Notes: generated from the sequence alone by a model not told the origin. DNA of 64,000 nt from Rhodococcus sp. IEGM 1409 (GCF_030056735.1 NZ_JASHKN010000001.1:930001-994000); one strand, 5' to 3'. Shown: positions 25,512-34,565, counted from the stretch's first letter. A program made the numbers and translations.

Positions 25512-26250
25512 CGAAACGGTGGCAATTTCACCGAATACGAAGCTGCCGCATGTTCGGCTCGCGAAGTGGCGGAGAAGAACATCCGCGACGCCGAGCAGGA
25601 GGTCCAACGCAAGAAGCGCGAACTGCAGCAGGCCCGAGAACGCGCTTCACGACGCGCAAGTAACGCTGCCCGCAATCTGGGGAACGCGGGCTTGCCCAAG
25701 ATTTTTGCGGGGACCATGAGACGCAATGCCGAGGAGTCGGCAGGCAAGGCCAACGAGACACACCTCGCCCGGGTCGACGCGCCCGCCGGGCGGACGGTAT
25801 TCCTCGGTGAGCGAATGCAATTCGCGTTCGGCGATCGTGCGCTCTTCGCCGACCCCGGAGCTGACCTGGCCATTCGAGGGCCGGAACGTATCGTCTTGAC
25901 CGGGCCGAACGGCGTCGGAAAGTCGACGTTGCCGAGAATCGTCAACGGGGATGTGGCGGGGACGCTCATCTACCCGTAGCTGCACTCTCGGGTGGTGAAC
26001 GATTGCGAGCTACGTTGGCCTGCGTTCTCTTCGCCGATCCAGCCCCACAGCTGCTGCTTCTCGACGAGCCGACCAACAACCTCGACTTGGTGAGTGTCGC
26101 TCAACTCGAAGGCGCCCTGAATGCATATCAGGGGCGTTCATGGTGGTCAGTCATGACGAGAGATTCCTGGCCGAGGTGCAGGTCTAGCGTTGGCTTCGAC
26201 TCTCGGACGGCTGTTTGACCGAGGTCGCTGCACCGGACGTAGTGGACTGA
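25512..26250 (+). pseudogene. ABC-F family ATPase remnant with several frameshifts
   Basis: The remnant starts inside the inter-domain linker (NGGNFTEYEAA, then a Lys/Arg/Glu-rich helix). It reaches the second ATPase domain with PAGRTVFLGERMQFAFGD and Walker A GPNGVGKST. The frame stops at 25979; the signature ALSGGERLRATLA appears in another frame from about 25983. Walker B LLLLDEPTNNLDL follows. A further shift after LNAYQG is needed to read FMVVSHDERFLAEVQV, and a TAG then interrupts. The first ATPase domain and most of the region between Walker A and signature are gone. ABC-F proteins act on ribosomes or antibiotic resistance; this copy is dead. Confidence 0.85.
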
Positions 26251-26269
26251 TCGAACGCTGAATAGGCGA

Positions 26270-26302
26270 AAGGCCTTCACACACATCGTGTGTGAAGGCC
26301 TT
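26270..26302. terminator. intrinsic terminator between converging sequences
   Basis: Fifteen-base perfect arms, AAGGCCTTCACACAC (26270-26284) and its complement (26288-26302), surround a three-base loop. It is 15 bases past the stop of the minus-strand gene at 26318 and so ends the catabolic operon. Confidence 0.75.
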
Positions 26303-26317
26303 CGTCTGCACGGCAGG

Positions 26318-26806
26318 TCAGGGAATCCTGGTGTACACCGGGTCGTCGAACGATCGACGTTGCGTCACCCAGTCCGTGGGTAAGACGTTCTCGATCACGT
26401 CTTCACAGGATTCGTCGAACACGACGATCCGATCCGCGATTCGCCATTCACCATGGCGCCTTTCGAACCTGTCGACGTACCGACACTTGATCGTCGCAAG
26501 CGTCTGCACGGCATCCGTACCTGATCGCTCCTGACGCAGGAAGCACAAGCAGTACGACTCACACTGAGCGACATCGCCGTTGACGTCGATCAGTATGTTG
26601 GAAATGCAGTGAATCGACGAGTCGATCGTCTTGTGTCTGAGCTTCATGTCTTCGATGAGCCCGTCGACGGTTCCGATGTAACCACCGTGGTTGTCTATCG
26701 CATCGTCGAAGTAGCAGAGGGCAACGCTGTCGAAGTCCTTCCGATCGACGGCCCGAGCATAGCGATACAGAACTTCGGTGATTGCTTGCTTGTCAGCTAG
26801 GGACAC
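26318..26806 (-). CDS. nuclear transport factor 2 (SnoaL-like) family protein
   Basis: The 162-residue product has the SnoaL_4/NTF2-like pattern: AITEVLYRYARAVDRKDFDS at the start, CYFDDAIDNHGGYIGTVDGL, SSIHCISNILIDVNGDVAQC, and DRFERRHGEWRIADRIVVFD. Members form cone-shaped barrels acting as dehydratases, isomerases or hydrolases on steroids, polyketides or halogenated rings, often with an Asp-His pair. The exact activity is unknown. It is the last gene of the minus-strand operon at 31788-26318, 27 bases after the transporter stop. A second member of the same fold is the operon's first gene (31339-31788). Confidence 0.82.
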   Translation of the reverse strand: MSLADKQAITEVLYRYARAVDRKDFDSVALCYFDDAIDNHGGYIGTVDGLIEDMKLRHKTIDSSIHCISNILIDVNGDVAQCESYCLCFLRQERSGTDAVQTLATIKCRYVDRFERRHGEWRIADRIVVFDESCEDVIENVLPTDWVTQRRSFDDPVYTRIP

Positions 26807-26833
26807 GGTCAGGCTCCTGTTCTACCCGGATGA

Positions 26834-28165
26834 TCAATCAACCTGCAGTTCAACACCCTTGGTCTCCTTGATGAAGAAGACCGTGACGAGGGTGATCACG
26901 GCACAGAAGACGAAGTATCCGGCCGGGGCGAGGGAATTACCGGTCAAGCTGATCAGATAGGTGGCGATGAAAGGAGCAGTGCCGCCGAGGAACATGTTGG
27001 TGACGTTGTTACCCAGGGCCAGACCGCTGTACCGCACAGATGCTTTCAGCATTTCGACATAGGTCACGTACGAAGCACCGTTGACGATCGAGACACAGAT
27101 GAAGAGCACCGACTGACCGACAACCGCCTGCCAGATGCCAGAACCGGCCATCATCATGAACATCGGGATTCCGAGAACCACGGCAGCGGCACTACCGGCG
27201 AACAGCACCGGCCGACGCCCGTACTTGTCTGCCATGTATCCCGAGATCGGCAAGGTGATGACGCCGAGAACCAGTGCAAGGGAAGTGGAAAGGAATGCAA
27301 CCCGCGACGAATGACCACCCGTGGTCTGCAGGTAAGTCGCGGCATACACCGAGGCGATGTAGTAGCCACCGGTGATGAGTGCGCCCAGCATGATGATCTT
27401 GACGACGCTGCCACCGGAGGTGCTGAGCAGTTCTCGGATGGGAAGCTTCTTGGTCTCACCCTTGTCCTGCAGTTCTTCGAACTGAGGAGTGTCTTCCATC
27501 TGGCTACGGATCCAGATACCGATGCCACCGATCAGCAGGCTGAGCAGGAACGGGATACGCCAAGCCCATTCGAGGATCTGCTCTTGTGAGAACACCGAGG
27601 TCAGGCCGAGGGCCATGAGCGAAGCTGCCAGCGAACCCAGGTAGGTGCCGGTGTTGACCATCGACGTCTGCGTCGCACGCCACCGCTTGGGAGCGGACTC
27701 GGAGACAAACGCGTTGGCCCCGCCGAGTTCGCCGCCGGCCGCGAAGCCCTGCAGGCAACGAGCCAGAACGAGGATGGACGTCGCCCACACACCCAACGTC
27801 GTGTAAGTCGGCAGCAAGCCCATTCCTGCTGTCGCCAGAACCATCAGGAGGATGGTCCAGGACAAGGCGTTCTTGCGGCCGTACTTGTCGCCGATGTGGC
27901 CGAAGAAGATTCCGCCGGGCACACGTAGGAAGAAGGCCACCGCGAACGCCGCGAAGGTACCGAGCAGTGCTGCGTTCGGGTCGTGGGAGACGAAGAACAG
28001 CGCGGCGATGGTCGTGGCCATGTACCCGTAGATACCGAAGTCGTAGTACTCGACGACGGTACCGACGATGGCCGCGCGAATTACCTTCGTCGTCGACTGT
28101 CGTTCGGTTGCCACGCTGCTGCCCTCGGTGAATTCGGCTCTCGCCATGGTCTCATTCTCTGACAT
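26834..28165 (-). CDS. MHS-type MFS transporter (metabolite:H+ symporter)
   Basis: The product has 443 residues from ATG 28165; a longer open frame upstream is not protein-like. Twelve hydrophobic segments are present. The loop after TM2 carries FGHIGDKYGRKNALSW and the loop of the second half carries SGYMADKYGRRPVLF, the MHS/sugar-porter signature pair. The early GTVVEYYDFGIYGYMA is typical of MHS carriers of proline/betaine, shikimate, alpha-ketoglutarate or aromatic acids. It probably imports the substrate of the operon, in which two SDRs and a flavoenzyme precede it. Confidence 0.9.
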   Translation of the reverse strand: MSENETMARAEFTEGSSVATERQSTTKVIRAAIVGTVVEYYDFGIYGYMATTIAALFFVSHDPNAALLGTFAAFAVAFFLRVPGGIFFGHIGDKYGRKNALSWTILLMVLATAGMGLLPTYTTLGVWATSILVLARCLQGFAAGGELGGANAFVSESAPKRWRATQTSMVNTGTYLGSLAASLMALGLTSVFSQEQILEWAWRIPFLLSLLIGGIGIWIRSQMEDTPQFEELQDKGETKKLPIRELLSTSGGSVVKIIMLGALITGGYYIASVYAATYLQTTGGHSSRVAFLSTSLALVLGVITLPISGYMADKYGRRPVLFAGSAAAVVLGIPMFMMMAGSGIWQAVVGQSVLFICVSIVNGASYVTYVEMLKASVRYSGLALGNNVTNMFLGGTAPFIATYLISLTGNSLAPAGYFVFCAVITLVTVFFIKETKGVELQVD

Positions 28166-28223
28166 GTTGTTCCCTGCCTGGATTGGATACTGACTGGATT
28201 CGGTGCCGCGCAGACGTCGGACG

Positions 28224-29681
28224 TCAGGAGTGCGCGATGGAATGGACCGCTGCGCTGTCAGCGCTGGTCCTGGTGTAGTTCGCCGCATTACGTCCCGCTA
28301 CGCGGCCCATGGTCAAAGCGTTGGCAACTGCATTGCCGCCGCCCACGTATCTCAGTCCGAGGATTCCGGCGCCGGCCTCACCGGCCGCGTACAGACCCTC
28401 GATAGGTACTCCGGTGCTGCCGAGTACGGCCGCATCGGTGTCGATCTCCATTCCCGCATGCGTGCATACGAGCTCTGCAGGAAGGATTTTCGCGGCATAG
28501 AACGGTGCTGTCGCAATAGGATCCGGGTTGCCGACGGCACCTTTGTTCCGCAACGTGCGATGACGGAGGAAGTCGTCGTCGTGGCCGCTGGGCAGTTGCT
28601 CGTTCCATCGACGCAGGGTTTGCGTCAACGTCGCAACCGGAACACCCGTCGCCACTGCGAGGTCTTCGATCGTGTCAGCGCGAATCGTGCCACCGGCGGC
28701 AACTTCTTCCTCGATGCGTTCGGGATTCCAATCGGCATATCCCGGAGCCAGATTCACGCGAGCGTTCTCGTCGAAGATCATCCACCCGTATCCGCCCTGA
28801 TGGTCGATGATGCCGGTCGAGACGGCGTACGAGCTGTCCTCGTCCATGAATCGACGGCCGTCCTGGTTGACGTAGATCCGCGACTTCGGCGGAAAACCGG
28901 CCTGCCAGTGATGGAATCGCTGGAAGTAGACGGTGGGCAGCATCAAGCCCCAGCCGTCGCCGGCCACTGAAGCCCCGAGGTCTTCGGCAAAACGAAGGTG
29001 ATCTCCGCGGCTACCCGCCGCCGCGACGACGAACAACGCGTCCCCCGCCTTGTTCGCGTCCGGGAAGTGGCGTTCCACCAGCTCTGGATCTTGCGCGAAT
29101 CCTCCGGAAGCAACCACGACTGCGCCTGCAGGTACCTCGATGTCGTCGGCGACAACACCGACAACCCGGCCGTCTTCCTCCATCAACTTCTGCACCCGTG
29201 TTCCGAAGATGACCTCGATGCCGTGCTTTCGACGAGCCTTGTCCAGCACCTGAATCAGTCCGTATCCCTGATCCTTCGGCACGTGGCCGCGCCAGACGTC
29301 CTCGACGCCGGCTTGGGCGAGCCCAGGTTGGTGGGCATTACCCGAGATCGCCGCGGGAATCTCGACGCCGAGTCCGATGAGCCATTCCATTGTCGGGCCG
29401 GCGTTTTCGCAGAACGCACGAATCAATCCGGGCGCGAGCATCCATTGGTTGAGGTCCATGTAGTGCTGGAAGAACTTCTCCGCCGAATCGTCGACTCCGA
29501 GACCTGCCTGCACGCTTGTGCCTGCGGCCGTGAAGATTCCGGCTGAAAGCGCGGTGGACCCACCGAGTTCGGTTTCGGACTCGAACAGCAGAACGGCTGC
29601 GCCTTCTTCTGCTGCCGACACCGCGGCGGCGAGACCGGCTCCGCCACCACCGATGACAACGACGTCCCAGTGGTCAGTCAT
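28224..29681 (-). CDS. FAD-binding oxidoreductase of the fumarate reductase/3-ketosteroid dehydrogenase family
   Basis: The 485-residue product starts at ATG 29681, overlapping the SDR stop by four bases. The Rossmann motif DVVVIGGGGAGLAAAVSAAE is at the N-terminus, followed by GGSTALSAGIF. The C-terminal part has CTHAGMEIDTDAAVL, LYAAGEAGAGILGLRYVGGG and NALTMGRVAGRNA, which close the FAD site. KstD-like enzymes desaturate ring ketones; others reduce enones. The operon context (two SDRs, two NTF2-like proteins, an importer) suggests oxidation of a cyclic alcohol or ketone. Catalytic Tyr residues cannot be assigned without alignment. Confidence 0.88.
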   Translation of the reverse strand: MTDHWDVVVIGGGGAGLAAAVSAAEEGAAVLLFESETELGGSTALSAGIFTAAGTSVQAGLGVDDSAEKFFQHYMDLNQWMLAPGLIRAFCENAGPTMEWLIGLGVEIPAAISGNAHQPGLAQAGVEDVWRGHVPKDQGYGLIQVLDKARRKHGIEVIFGTRVQKLMEEDGRVVGVVADDIEVPAGAVVVASGGFAQDPELVERHFPDANKAGDALFVVAAAGSRGDHLRFAEDLGASVAGDGWGLMLPTVYFQRFHHWQAGFPPKSRIYVNQDGRRFMDEDSSYAVSTGIIDHQGGYGWMIFDENARVNLAPGYADWNPERIEEEVAAGGTIRADTIEDLAVATGVPVATLTQTLRRWNEQLPSGHDDDFLRHRTLRNKGAVGNPDPIATAPFYAAKILPAELVCTHAGMEIDTDAAVLGSTGVPIEGLYAAGEAGAGILGLRYVGGGNAVANALTMGRVAGRNAANYTRTSADSAAVHSIAHS

Positions 29682-30460
29682 GAAAGTTCTCCAGTCTCCG
29701 CGATGATGCGGTGGTAAAGACCGTTCGACACCAACCCGCCGTCGACAGTGAGTTCCGTACCGCTGGTGTAGGTCGAACTGTCCGAGAGCAGAAACAGCAC
29801 TGCTTCGGTGATCTCGTCGAGAGTTCCCATGCGTCCGAGGGGAACCGACTTCAGGGACGCGGCGACGAAGTCGTTTGCGCCGCCGAGCAGCGCCGTACCG
29901 ACCAGTCCCGGGTGCACCGAGTTGACGCGAATCCCCCACTGCGCGAAGTTGCCTGCCGCCGACTTCGACAGACCGGTCAGACCCCACTTGCTCGACGAGT
30001 AAGCCGGAGAGAAGTATCCGATCTGACCGGCGATGGACGAGATGTTGACGATCGATCCGCCACCACTCTCACGCATCAGCGGTGCCACCGCCTTCATACC
30101 GTAGAACGGGCCGAAGAGGTTGATCCTCATGGTCAGTTCCCAGATGTCGTTCGGGGTGTCCATGAATTCGAGCCGACGCGAGATGCCGGCGTTGTTGACC
30201 AGTCCGCCGAGTTCTCCACGCGTAGAGCGAATTTCGTCGACAACCCGGTCCCAGGCATCAGCATCGGTGACGTCGAGTAGATGAGCGGACGCGGATCCAC
30301 CGGCGGCGACAATGTCGTCGACCACGCCGGATGATTCCGAAACATCGGCAATGCAGACATGCGAACCGCGCGCGGCGAGAGTGCGTGCGTGATGCGCTCC
30401 CATCCCGGCAGCACCGCCGGTGATGAGAACGACGCCGGGATATTTCGTGGACTCAGACAT
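29678..30460 (-). CDS. SDR family NAD(P)-dependent oxidoreductase
   Basis: The product has 260 residues from ATG 30460. It has the cofactor motif LITGGAAGMGAHHARTLAARG (one residue beyond classical TGxxxGxG), Asp in CIADVS for NAD preference, LVNNAGISR, catalytic Ser in NISSIAGQIG, and YSSSKWGL with catalytic Tyr and Lys. It ends in ELTVDGGLVSNG. It likely oxidises a secondary alcohol or reduces a ketone. It overlaps the upstream SDR by eight bases and the flavoenzyme downstream by four, so the three are translationally coupled. Confidence 0.9.
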   Translation of the reverse strand: MSESTKYPGVVLITGGAAGMGAHHARTLAARGSHVCIADVSESSGVVDDIVAAGGSASAHLLDVTDADAWDRVVDEIRSTRGELGGLVNNAGISRRLEFMDTPNDIWELTMRINLFGPFYGMKAVAPLMRESGGGSIVNISSIAGQIGYFSPAYSSSKWGLTGLSKSAAGNFAQWGIRVNSVHPGLVGTALLGGANDFVAASLKSVPLGRMGTLDEITEAVLFLLSDSSTYTSGTELTVDGGLVSNGLYHRIIAETGELS

Positions 30461-31289
30461 GCCGCGAACCACCGTCAACCGCGATGCTGTGCCCGGTGAC
30501 GTAGCGCGCGCTGTCCGAGAGCAGGAACAGCAGCGGGCCGAAGACCTCTTCGGGCGAGCCCAGACGATGCAGCGGCACCGCATCGAGTGCGTTCGCGAGC
30601 GCGATCGGATCTTCCTGGACCCACTTCGTCATCGCCGTGTCGATGTAGCCGGGCGCAATGGAATTCACACGAATGCCCTTGTCGCCGAACTCCACCGCAA
30701 GAGACTCCGTGAGGTGCGCAACGGCAGCTTTCGACGTGCAGTATGCGCCTCTCCCCTTTCGCACACGCAGCGCAGACACCGAAGACATGTTGACGATGGC
30801 GCCGCCGGGACCGAGGTGCCGCGCCGCTGCCTGAGCGCCGTAGAGCACTCCTTCGACATTGACGCTCAACGTAGCCCCGATCTGCTCCGGGGTGATCTCC
30901 TCGGCCAGTGCGAACGGGAAGATTCCCGCATTGTTGATCCAGAAATCAACCCGGCCGAACTCCTCCAGTGCCAACTGGGCAAGCAACTCGTGCTCGTCCG
31001 GCTTGGTGACGTCGACCCGGGCTCCGACGACGCGACCCGGCTTGTCCGCCAGTGCATTCGACTCCAGGTTCGTGTTGATTCGTGCAGCCGTGGCGAGCAT
31101 CTGCTCTTCGTTGATGTCGGCGCCGACGACATGTACGCCGCGTGTTGCCAGCCCTTCGGCGAACGTCTCACCCATTCCCTGAGCCGCGCCGGTCACCACT
31201 GCGACCTTGCCTGCCAACTCCGGATATACCGCCGACATCTGGGTCACTACGGTACGGCCCGGGTTCGTCTGGTCAGAGCTTTCGGTCAT
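30453..31289 (-). CDS. SDR family NAD(P)-dependent oxidoreductase
   Basis: The product has 278 residues. After a ~25-residue polar start it has VAVVTGAAQGMGETFAEGLA, VVGADINE (Asp for NAD), INNAGIFPFA, catalytic Ser in NMSSVSALR and YCTSKAAVAH with Tyr and Lys. The end, SIAVDGGSRHV, matches classical SDRs. The first Met at 31289 may be followed by a second possible start, Met18 (MSAVYPELAGK). It is second in the operon, 49 bases after the NTF2-like gene. The operon suggests successive dehydrogenation steps on the same molecule. Confidence 0.9.
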   Translation of the reverse strand: MTESSDQTNPGRTVVTQMSAVYPELAGKVAVVTGAAQGMGETFAEGLATRGVHVVGADINEEQMLATAARINTNLESNALADKPGRVVGARVDVTKPDEHELLAQLALEEFGRVDFWINNAGIFPFALAEEITPEQIGATLSVNVEGVLYGAQAAARHLGPGGAIVNMSSVSALRVRKGRGAYCTSKAAVAHLTESLAVEFGDKGIRVNSIAPGYIDTAMTKWVQEDPIALANALDAVPLHRLGSPEEVFGPLLFLLSDSARYVTGHSIAVDGGSRHV

Positions 31290-31338
31290 GATGTACTTCT
31301 CCTACTTAATATTGTTGTGCAAGAAACTTTTCGGTACT

Positions 31339-31788
31339 TCAAGCCTGTTCGGACGCTCTAGGTGAGTCGTCACGGGAGACGGTGCGGCGGGCGATCTTCC
31401 ACTCCTCACCGACCCGAACCACGCGATCATCGACAGTCGTCATCCGCAGTAGCCGCGAGTCTCCGCCGCGAGCGGTGGCAACGATCTGCAGGTACCCGTG
31501 CACTGCCAGAGCACTCTCGCCCACCGCCTCGACGACCACATTGGTCAGAACGTGACGATGCACCTCGTCGGCAGCTTCCGCCGCAGCGTAAAAGCGAGCA
31601 GCAAAAGCCGCAAGGCCGTCGAAACCGACCACGGGTTCCGGATAACTGGGGGAATGAAATTCACCGTTGTCGGTGAATGTCTGCGCCCAATCCTGCTGGC
31701 GCCCAGAGTCTATGCAATGACTCTGGTGGCCGTACAGCTGATGGATTGCGACAACGTCCTCCGCTGCCACGACGCGGTAGTTGCTCAT
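31339..31788 (-). CDS. nuclear transport factor 2 (SnoaL-like) family protein
   Basis: The product has 149 residues from ATG 31788, preceded by an AGAGAACC site. The pattern AEDVVAIHQLYGHQSHCID, WAQTFTDNGEFHSPSYPEPV, AADEVHRHVLTNVVVEAVG and GEEWKIARRTVSRDDS is that of the SnoaL_4 branch. It is the first gene of the minus-strand catabolic operon and divergent from the IclR gene. With the sibling at 26318-26806 the operon encodes two small barrel proteins. They may be subunits of one enzyme or act at different steps. Confidence 0.82.
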   Translation of the reverse strand: MSNYRVVAAEDVVAIHQLYGHQSHCIDSGRQQDWAQTFTDNGEFHSPSYPEPVVGFDGLAAFAARFYAAAEAADEVHRHVLTNVVVEAVGESALAVHGYLQIVATARGGDSRLLRMTTVDDRVVRVGEEWKIARRTVSRDDSPRASEQA

Positions 31789-31848
31789 GAAGGTTCTCTC
31801 CGAACACGCTGCGCTGCATCCACCCGAAGGTTGTGCAGCTTCGTCAAG

Positions 31849-31876
31849 TGTGCGATAATCGCACACACTGTGCGAT
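31849..31876. promoter_or_regulatory. triple half-site operator candidate between IclR gene and catabolic operon
   Basis: TGTGCGAT (31849-31856) and its inverted copy ATCGCACA (31858-31865) make a palindrome around one base. A third copy, TGTGCGAT, follows in direct orientation at 31869-31876, so 13 bases separate the starts of the palindrome's second arm and the next repeat is 20 bases after the first. The element lies 51 bases before the IclR start and 61 bases upstream of the divergent NTF2-like start. IclR proteins often bind such palindromes as tetramers. Confidence 0.6.
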
Positions 31877-31926
31877 ATGTTCAAAGCGTAGGTGGCATAC
31901 CTCACAAACGTCAAGAAAGGGATTTG

Positions 31927-32649
31927 ATGTCAGAGCTGAGCGAGGAACACCGACCGCGCAAAAGTGCAGTTCAAGTGGACTCGAGCATGTCGAAAACGCT
32001 GCACCACGGACTCGAGATCTTGGAACTCCTGACGTCCTATCCGCACGGCCTGTCGGTCACCGACATCGCCGACGGAGTGGGAGTCCACCGAACCGTCGCA
32101 CATCGTTTGATCCGCACACTCGAAGCTCATCACCTGTGCCGCAAGGACTCCTTCAAGCGCGTCACTCTCGGCGCCGGCCTGGTCACCCTTGCCGAACCGG
32201 TGGAACAGGATTTGCGCACTCTCGCTCGCCCGATACTTCAAGAACTCGCCGAGGCCACCGAGGCGACCGCACACCTGGTGGTCCGCGAGAGCGACACCGA
32301 AGTGCGCGCCCTGATGGTGGTCGAACCGCGAAGCGCCAAAGTCCACGTCGCGTTCCACCCGGGGCAGGTCGATCCGATCGACCGCGGCTCCGCCGGGCTT
32401 TCCATCCTTGCCTCACTCCCGCCGACGAGTGGGGAACGAGAGGAAGTGACGGCCGCACGCGCACGCGGCTACGCAGTGACCGTCGGCGAAGTCATCCCGT
32501 CCGTCCTGGGAATCTCGGCAGTGATCCCCGGCAGACGCCGCGACGCCATTTCCAGCCTCGGAATTTCCGTATTCGACTCCCAGGACCAAGCAGCGCTGGG
32601 CGCCGAGGTCGTGGCAGCCGCTAAAACCCTCGGCAGCATGTTGCGCTGA
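31927..32649 (+). CDS. IclR family transcriptional regulator
   Basis: The product has 240 residues from ATG 31927, which is preceded by AAAGGGATTTG. The N-terminal winged helix reads HHGLEILELLTSYPHGLSVT then DGVGVHRTVAHRLIRTLEAH. The C-terminal ligand domain has ATEATAHLVVRESDTEVRAL and ends with SVLGISAVIPGRRRDA. IclR proteins bind a small aromatic or carboxylic effector and repress or activate a divergent catabolic operon. The gene is divergent from the operon at 31788-26318, with the operator candidate between them, so that operon is the obvious target. Confidence 0.9.
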   Translation: MSELSEEHRPRKSAVQVDSSMSKTLHHGLEILELLTSYPHGLSVTDIADGVGVHRTVAHRLIRTLEAHHLCRKDSFKRVTLGAGLVTLAEPVEQDLRTLARPILQELAEATEATAHLVVRESDTEVRALMVVEPRSAKVHVAFHPGQVDPIDRGSAGLSILASLPPTSGEREEVTAARARGYAVTVGEVIPSVLGISAVIPGRRRDAISSLGISVFDSQDQAALGAEVVAAAKTLGSMLR

Positions 32650-32780
32650 TCCAGACAGCGAGCTGATCCAGACACCAGTCGAGTCCCGGGAATACCCGGG
32701 GCTCGACTTTGTTGACTCCTGATGAGATAGTTGAACAATCAACTACCTGACTTCAGCTTCACGGACACGAGGAGTACGAC

Positions 32781-33746
32781 ATGCCTGCTGTGACAGTCGA
32801 GAACATCTTGGCTCTGCCCCGCCTCGACGAGCCGGCAGCGTCGGCAGTCGACCGCCCGGTCAAAAGCATCACCACCGCACCGGTCGGATACGAAGGTGAA
32901 GGCTTTCCCGTTCACCGCGCATTCGCGGGCATCGACCTCTCGGCCCTCGACCCCTTCATCCACATGGACCAGATGGGTGAGGTCAACTACGCACCCGGAG
33001 AGCCCAAGGGCACACCGTGGCACCCGCACCGCGGCTTCGAAACCGTGACCTACATGATCGACGGCATCATGGAGCACCAGGACTCCAACGGCGGCGGCGG
33101 CATTATCGGTGGCGGCGACACCCAGTGGATGACAGCGGGTGGCGGCATCCTCCACATCGAAACTCCGCCGGAGCACCTCGTCGTCAGCGGCGGCCTGTTC
33201 CACGGCGTCCAACTGTGGGTCAACCTGCCCCGCGACAACAAGATGGCAGCGCCGCGATACCAGGACATCACCGGCAACAAGGTGGCACTGCTCTCCTCTC
33301 CCGACGGCGGAGCCTTGGTACGCGTCATCGCCGGAGACATTGCCGGCCACGCCGGACCCGGTTCGACGTACACACCTATCGCGCTCTCCCACACGACTGT
33401 GGCCCCGGGTGCGAGCCTGACGCTTCCGTGGAACCCCGAGTTCAACGCGATCGTCTACGTCCTCGCCGGCGAAGGCACGGTCGGGGCCGAGCGTCGACCC
33501 ATTCGTGTCGGACAGACAGCTGTCTTCGGACGTGGTGACTCCATCACCGTCGCCGCTTCCGATCGCCAGGACTCACGGACCGAATCTCTCGAGGTCTTCA
33601 TCCTCGGCGGCAAGCCGATCCGAGAGCCCATCGCCATGGCCGGGCCGTTCGTCATGAACACCAAGTCCGAGGTCATGCAGGCTTTCGAGGACTTCCAGGC
33701 CGGGCGCCTGGGATCCATCCCGGCGGCACACGAGACGCTGAGCTGA
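32781..33746 (+). CDS. pirin family protein (bicupin)
   Basis: The 321-residue product carries the pirin metal site: PWHPHRGFETVTY (His81, His83) and GILHIETPPE (His125, Glu127), followed by the C-terminal cupin with GASLTLPWNPEFNAIVYVLA. Pirins bind iron, and some have quercetin 2,3-dioxygenase-like activity; others act as redox-sensing co-regulators. A tail specific to the longer type ends FEDFQAGRLGSIP. It starts a run of three pirin genes; the next begins one base after its stop. ATG 32781 follows GAGGAGTACGAC. Confidence 0.88.
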   Translation: MPAVTVENILALPRLDEPAASAVDRPVKSITTAPVGYEGEGFPVHRAFAGIDLSALDPFIHMDQMGEVNYAPGEPKGTPWHPHRGFETVTYMIDGIMEHQDSNGGGGIIGGGDTQWMTAGGGILHIETPPEHLVVSGGLFHGVQLWVNLPRDNKMAAPRYQDITGNKVALLSSPDGGALVRVIAGDIAGHAGPGSTYTPIALSHTTVAPGASLTLPWNPEFNAIVYVLAGEGTVGAERRPIRVGQTAVFGRGDSITVAASDRQDSRTESLEVFILGGKPIREPIAMAGPFVMNTKSEVMQAFEDFQAGRLGSIPAAHETLS

Positions 33747-33747
33747 C

Positions 33748-34494
33748 ATGTCGTCGGTAGTCGTCCAACGAGCAGTCGAACGTGCGCATCTCAACTACGG
33801 CTGGCTCACGGCGCGTCACAGTTTCCCCTTTGCCGGAAACTTCGATCACGCCGCGTACGCGCACGGACTTCTGTTGGTCAACAACGACGACATCATCGAA
33901 GCCGACTCCGGTTTCGACACTCATCAGCACCGCGACACCGAGATCGTGACGTGGGTGCTCAGCGGATCTCTGGTTCACCAGGATTCCGCTGGGCACTCCG
34001 GAGTCATCCATCGAGGCCTCGCGCAAAGAATGAGCGCCGGTTCCGGAATCCTGCACTCCGAGCGCAACGATCGCTGGCGGGCCGACGGCTCACGCGTCAC
34101 CGAACCCGTTCACCTCGTCCAGATGTGGATACCGCCGGACCAATCCGGAGTGACTCCGAGCTATCAGGAACTCGATATCAACACCGAACTCGACGCCGGT
34201 GGCCTGATCACCCTGGCGTCGGGGATGCCCGCACATCGTGATCACAGCGCGATCAGCTTGCACAACAAACATGCGGCTCTGCACGTTGCACGCCTCGAGA
34301 CCGGCGGGTCGGTATCCCTTCCGGATGCGCCGTACGTGCACGGCTTCATCGCCGGTGGCACTGTCGACGTCGAGGGAGTCGGATTGCTCGGTCCTGGAGA
34401 TTCGTTGCGTCTCAAGGATACTGGTGGTCAACGAGTCGAGGGAATCGACGATGCGGAGATACTCGTGTGGGAGATGCACGCGTCGACGAACTGA
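33748..34494 (+). CDS. pirin-like bicupin protein
   Basis: The 248-residue product is a shorter pirin. It has ARHSFPFAGNFDHAAYAHGL at the start, the metal-site blocks DTHQHRDTEIVTWVLSGSLV (two His) and GSGILHSERND (His, Glu), and a second half with HAALHVARLETGGSVSLP. Its first domain is close to the protein encoded at 34624-35406 and less like 32781-33746. The gene is coupled to the preceding pirin gene (one-base gap) and may share its transcript. Confidence 0.85.
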   Translation: MSSVVVQRAVERAHLNYGWLTARHSFPFAGNFDHAAYAHGLLLVNNDDIIEADSGFDTHQHRDTEIVTWVLSGSLVHQDSAGHSGVIHRGLAQRMSAGSGILHSERNDRWRADGSRVTEPVHLVQMWIPPDQSGVTPSYQELDINTELDAGGLITLASGMPAHRDHSAISLHNKHAALHVARLETGGSVSLPDAPYVHGFIAGGTVDVEGVGLLGPGDSLRLKDTGGQRVEGIDDAEILVWEMHASTN

Positions 34495-34565
34495 CGACAC
34501 AACCGAGTACGCCCAATGCTCGGACTACACAGCAGGTTCGTCGTAGGGTGGATGCGGGTAGTGGT

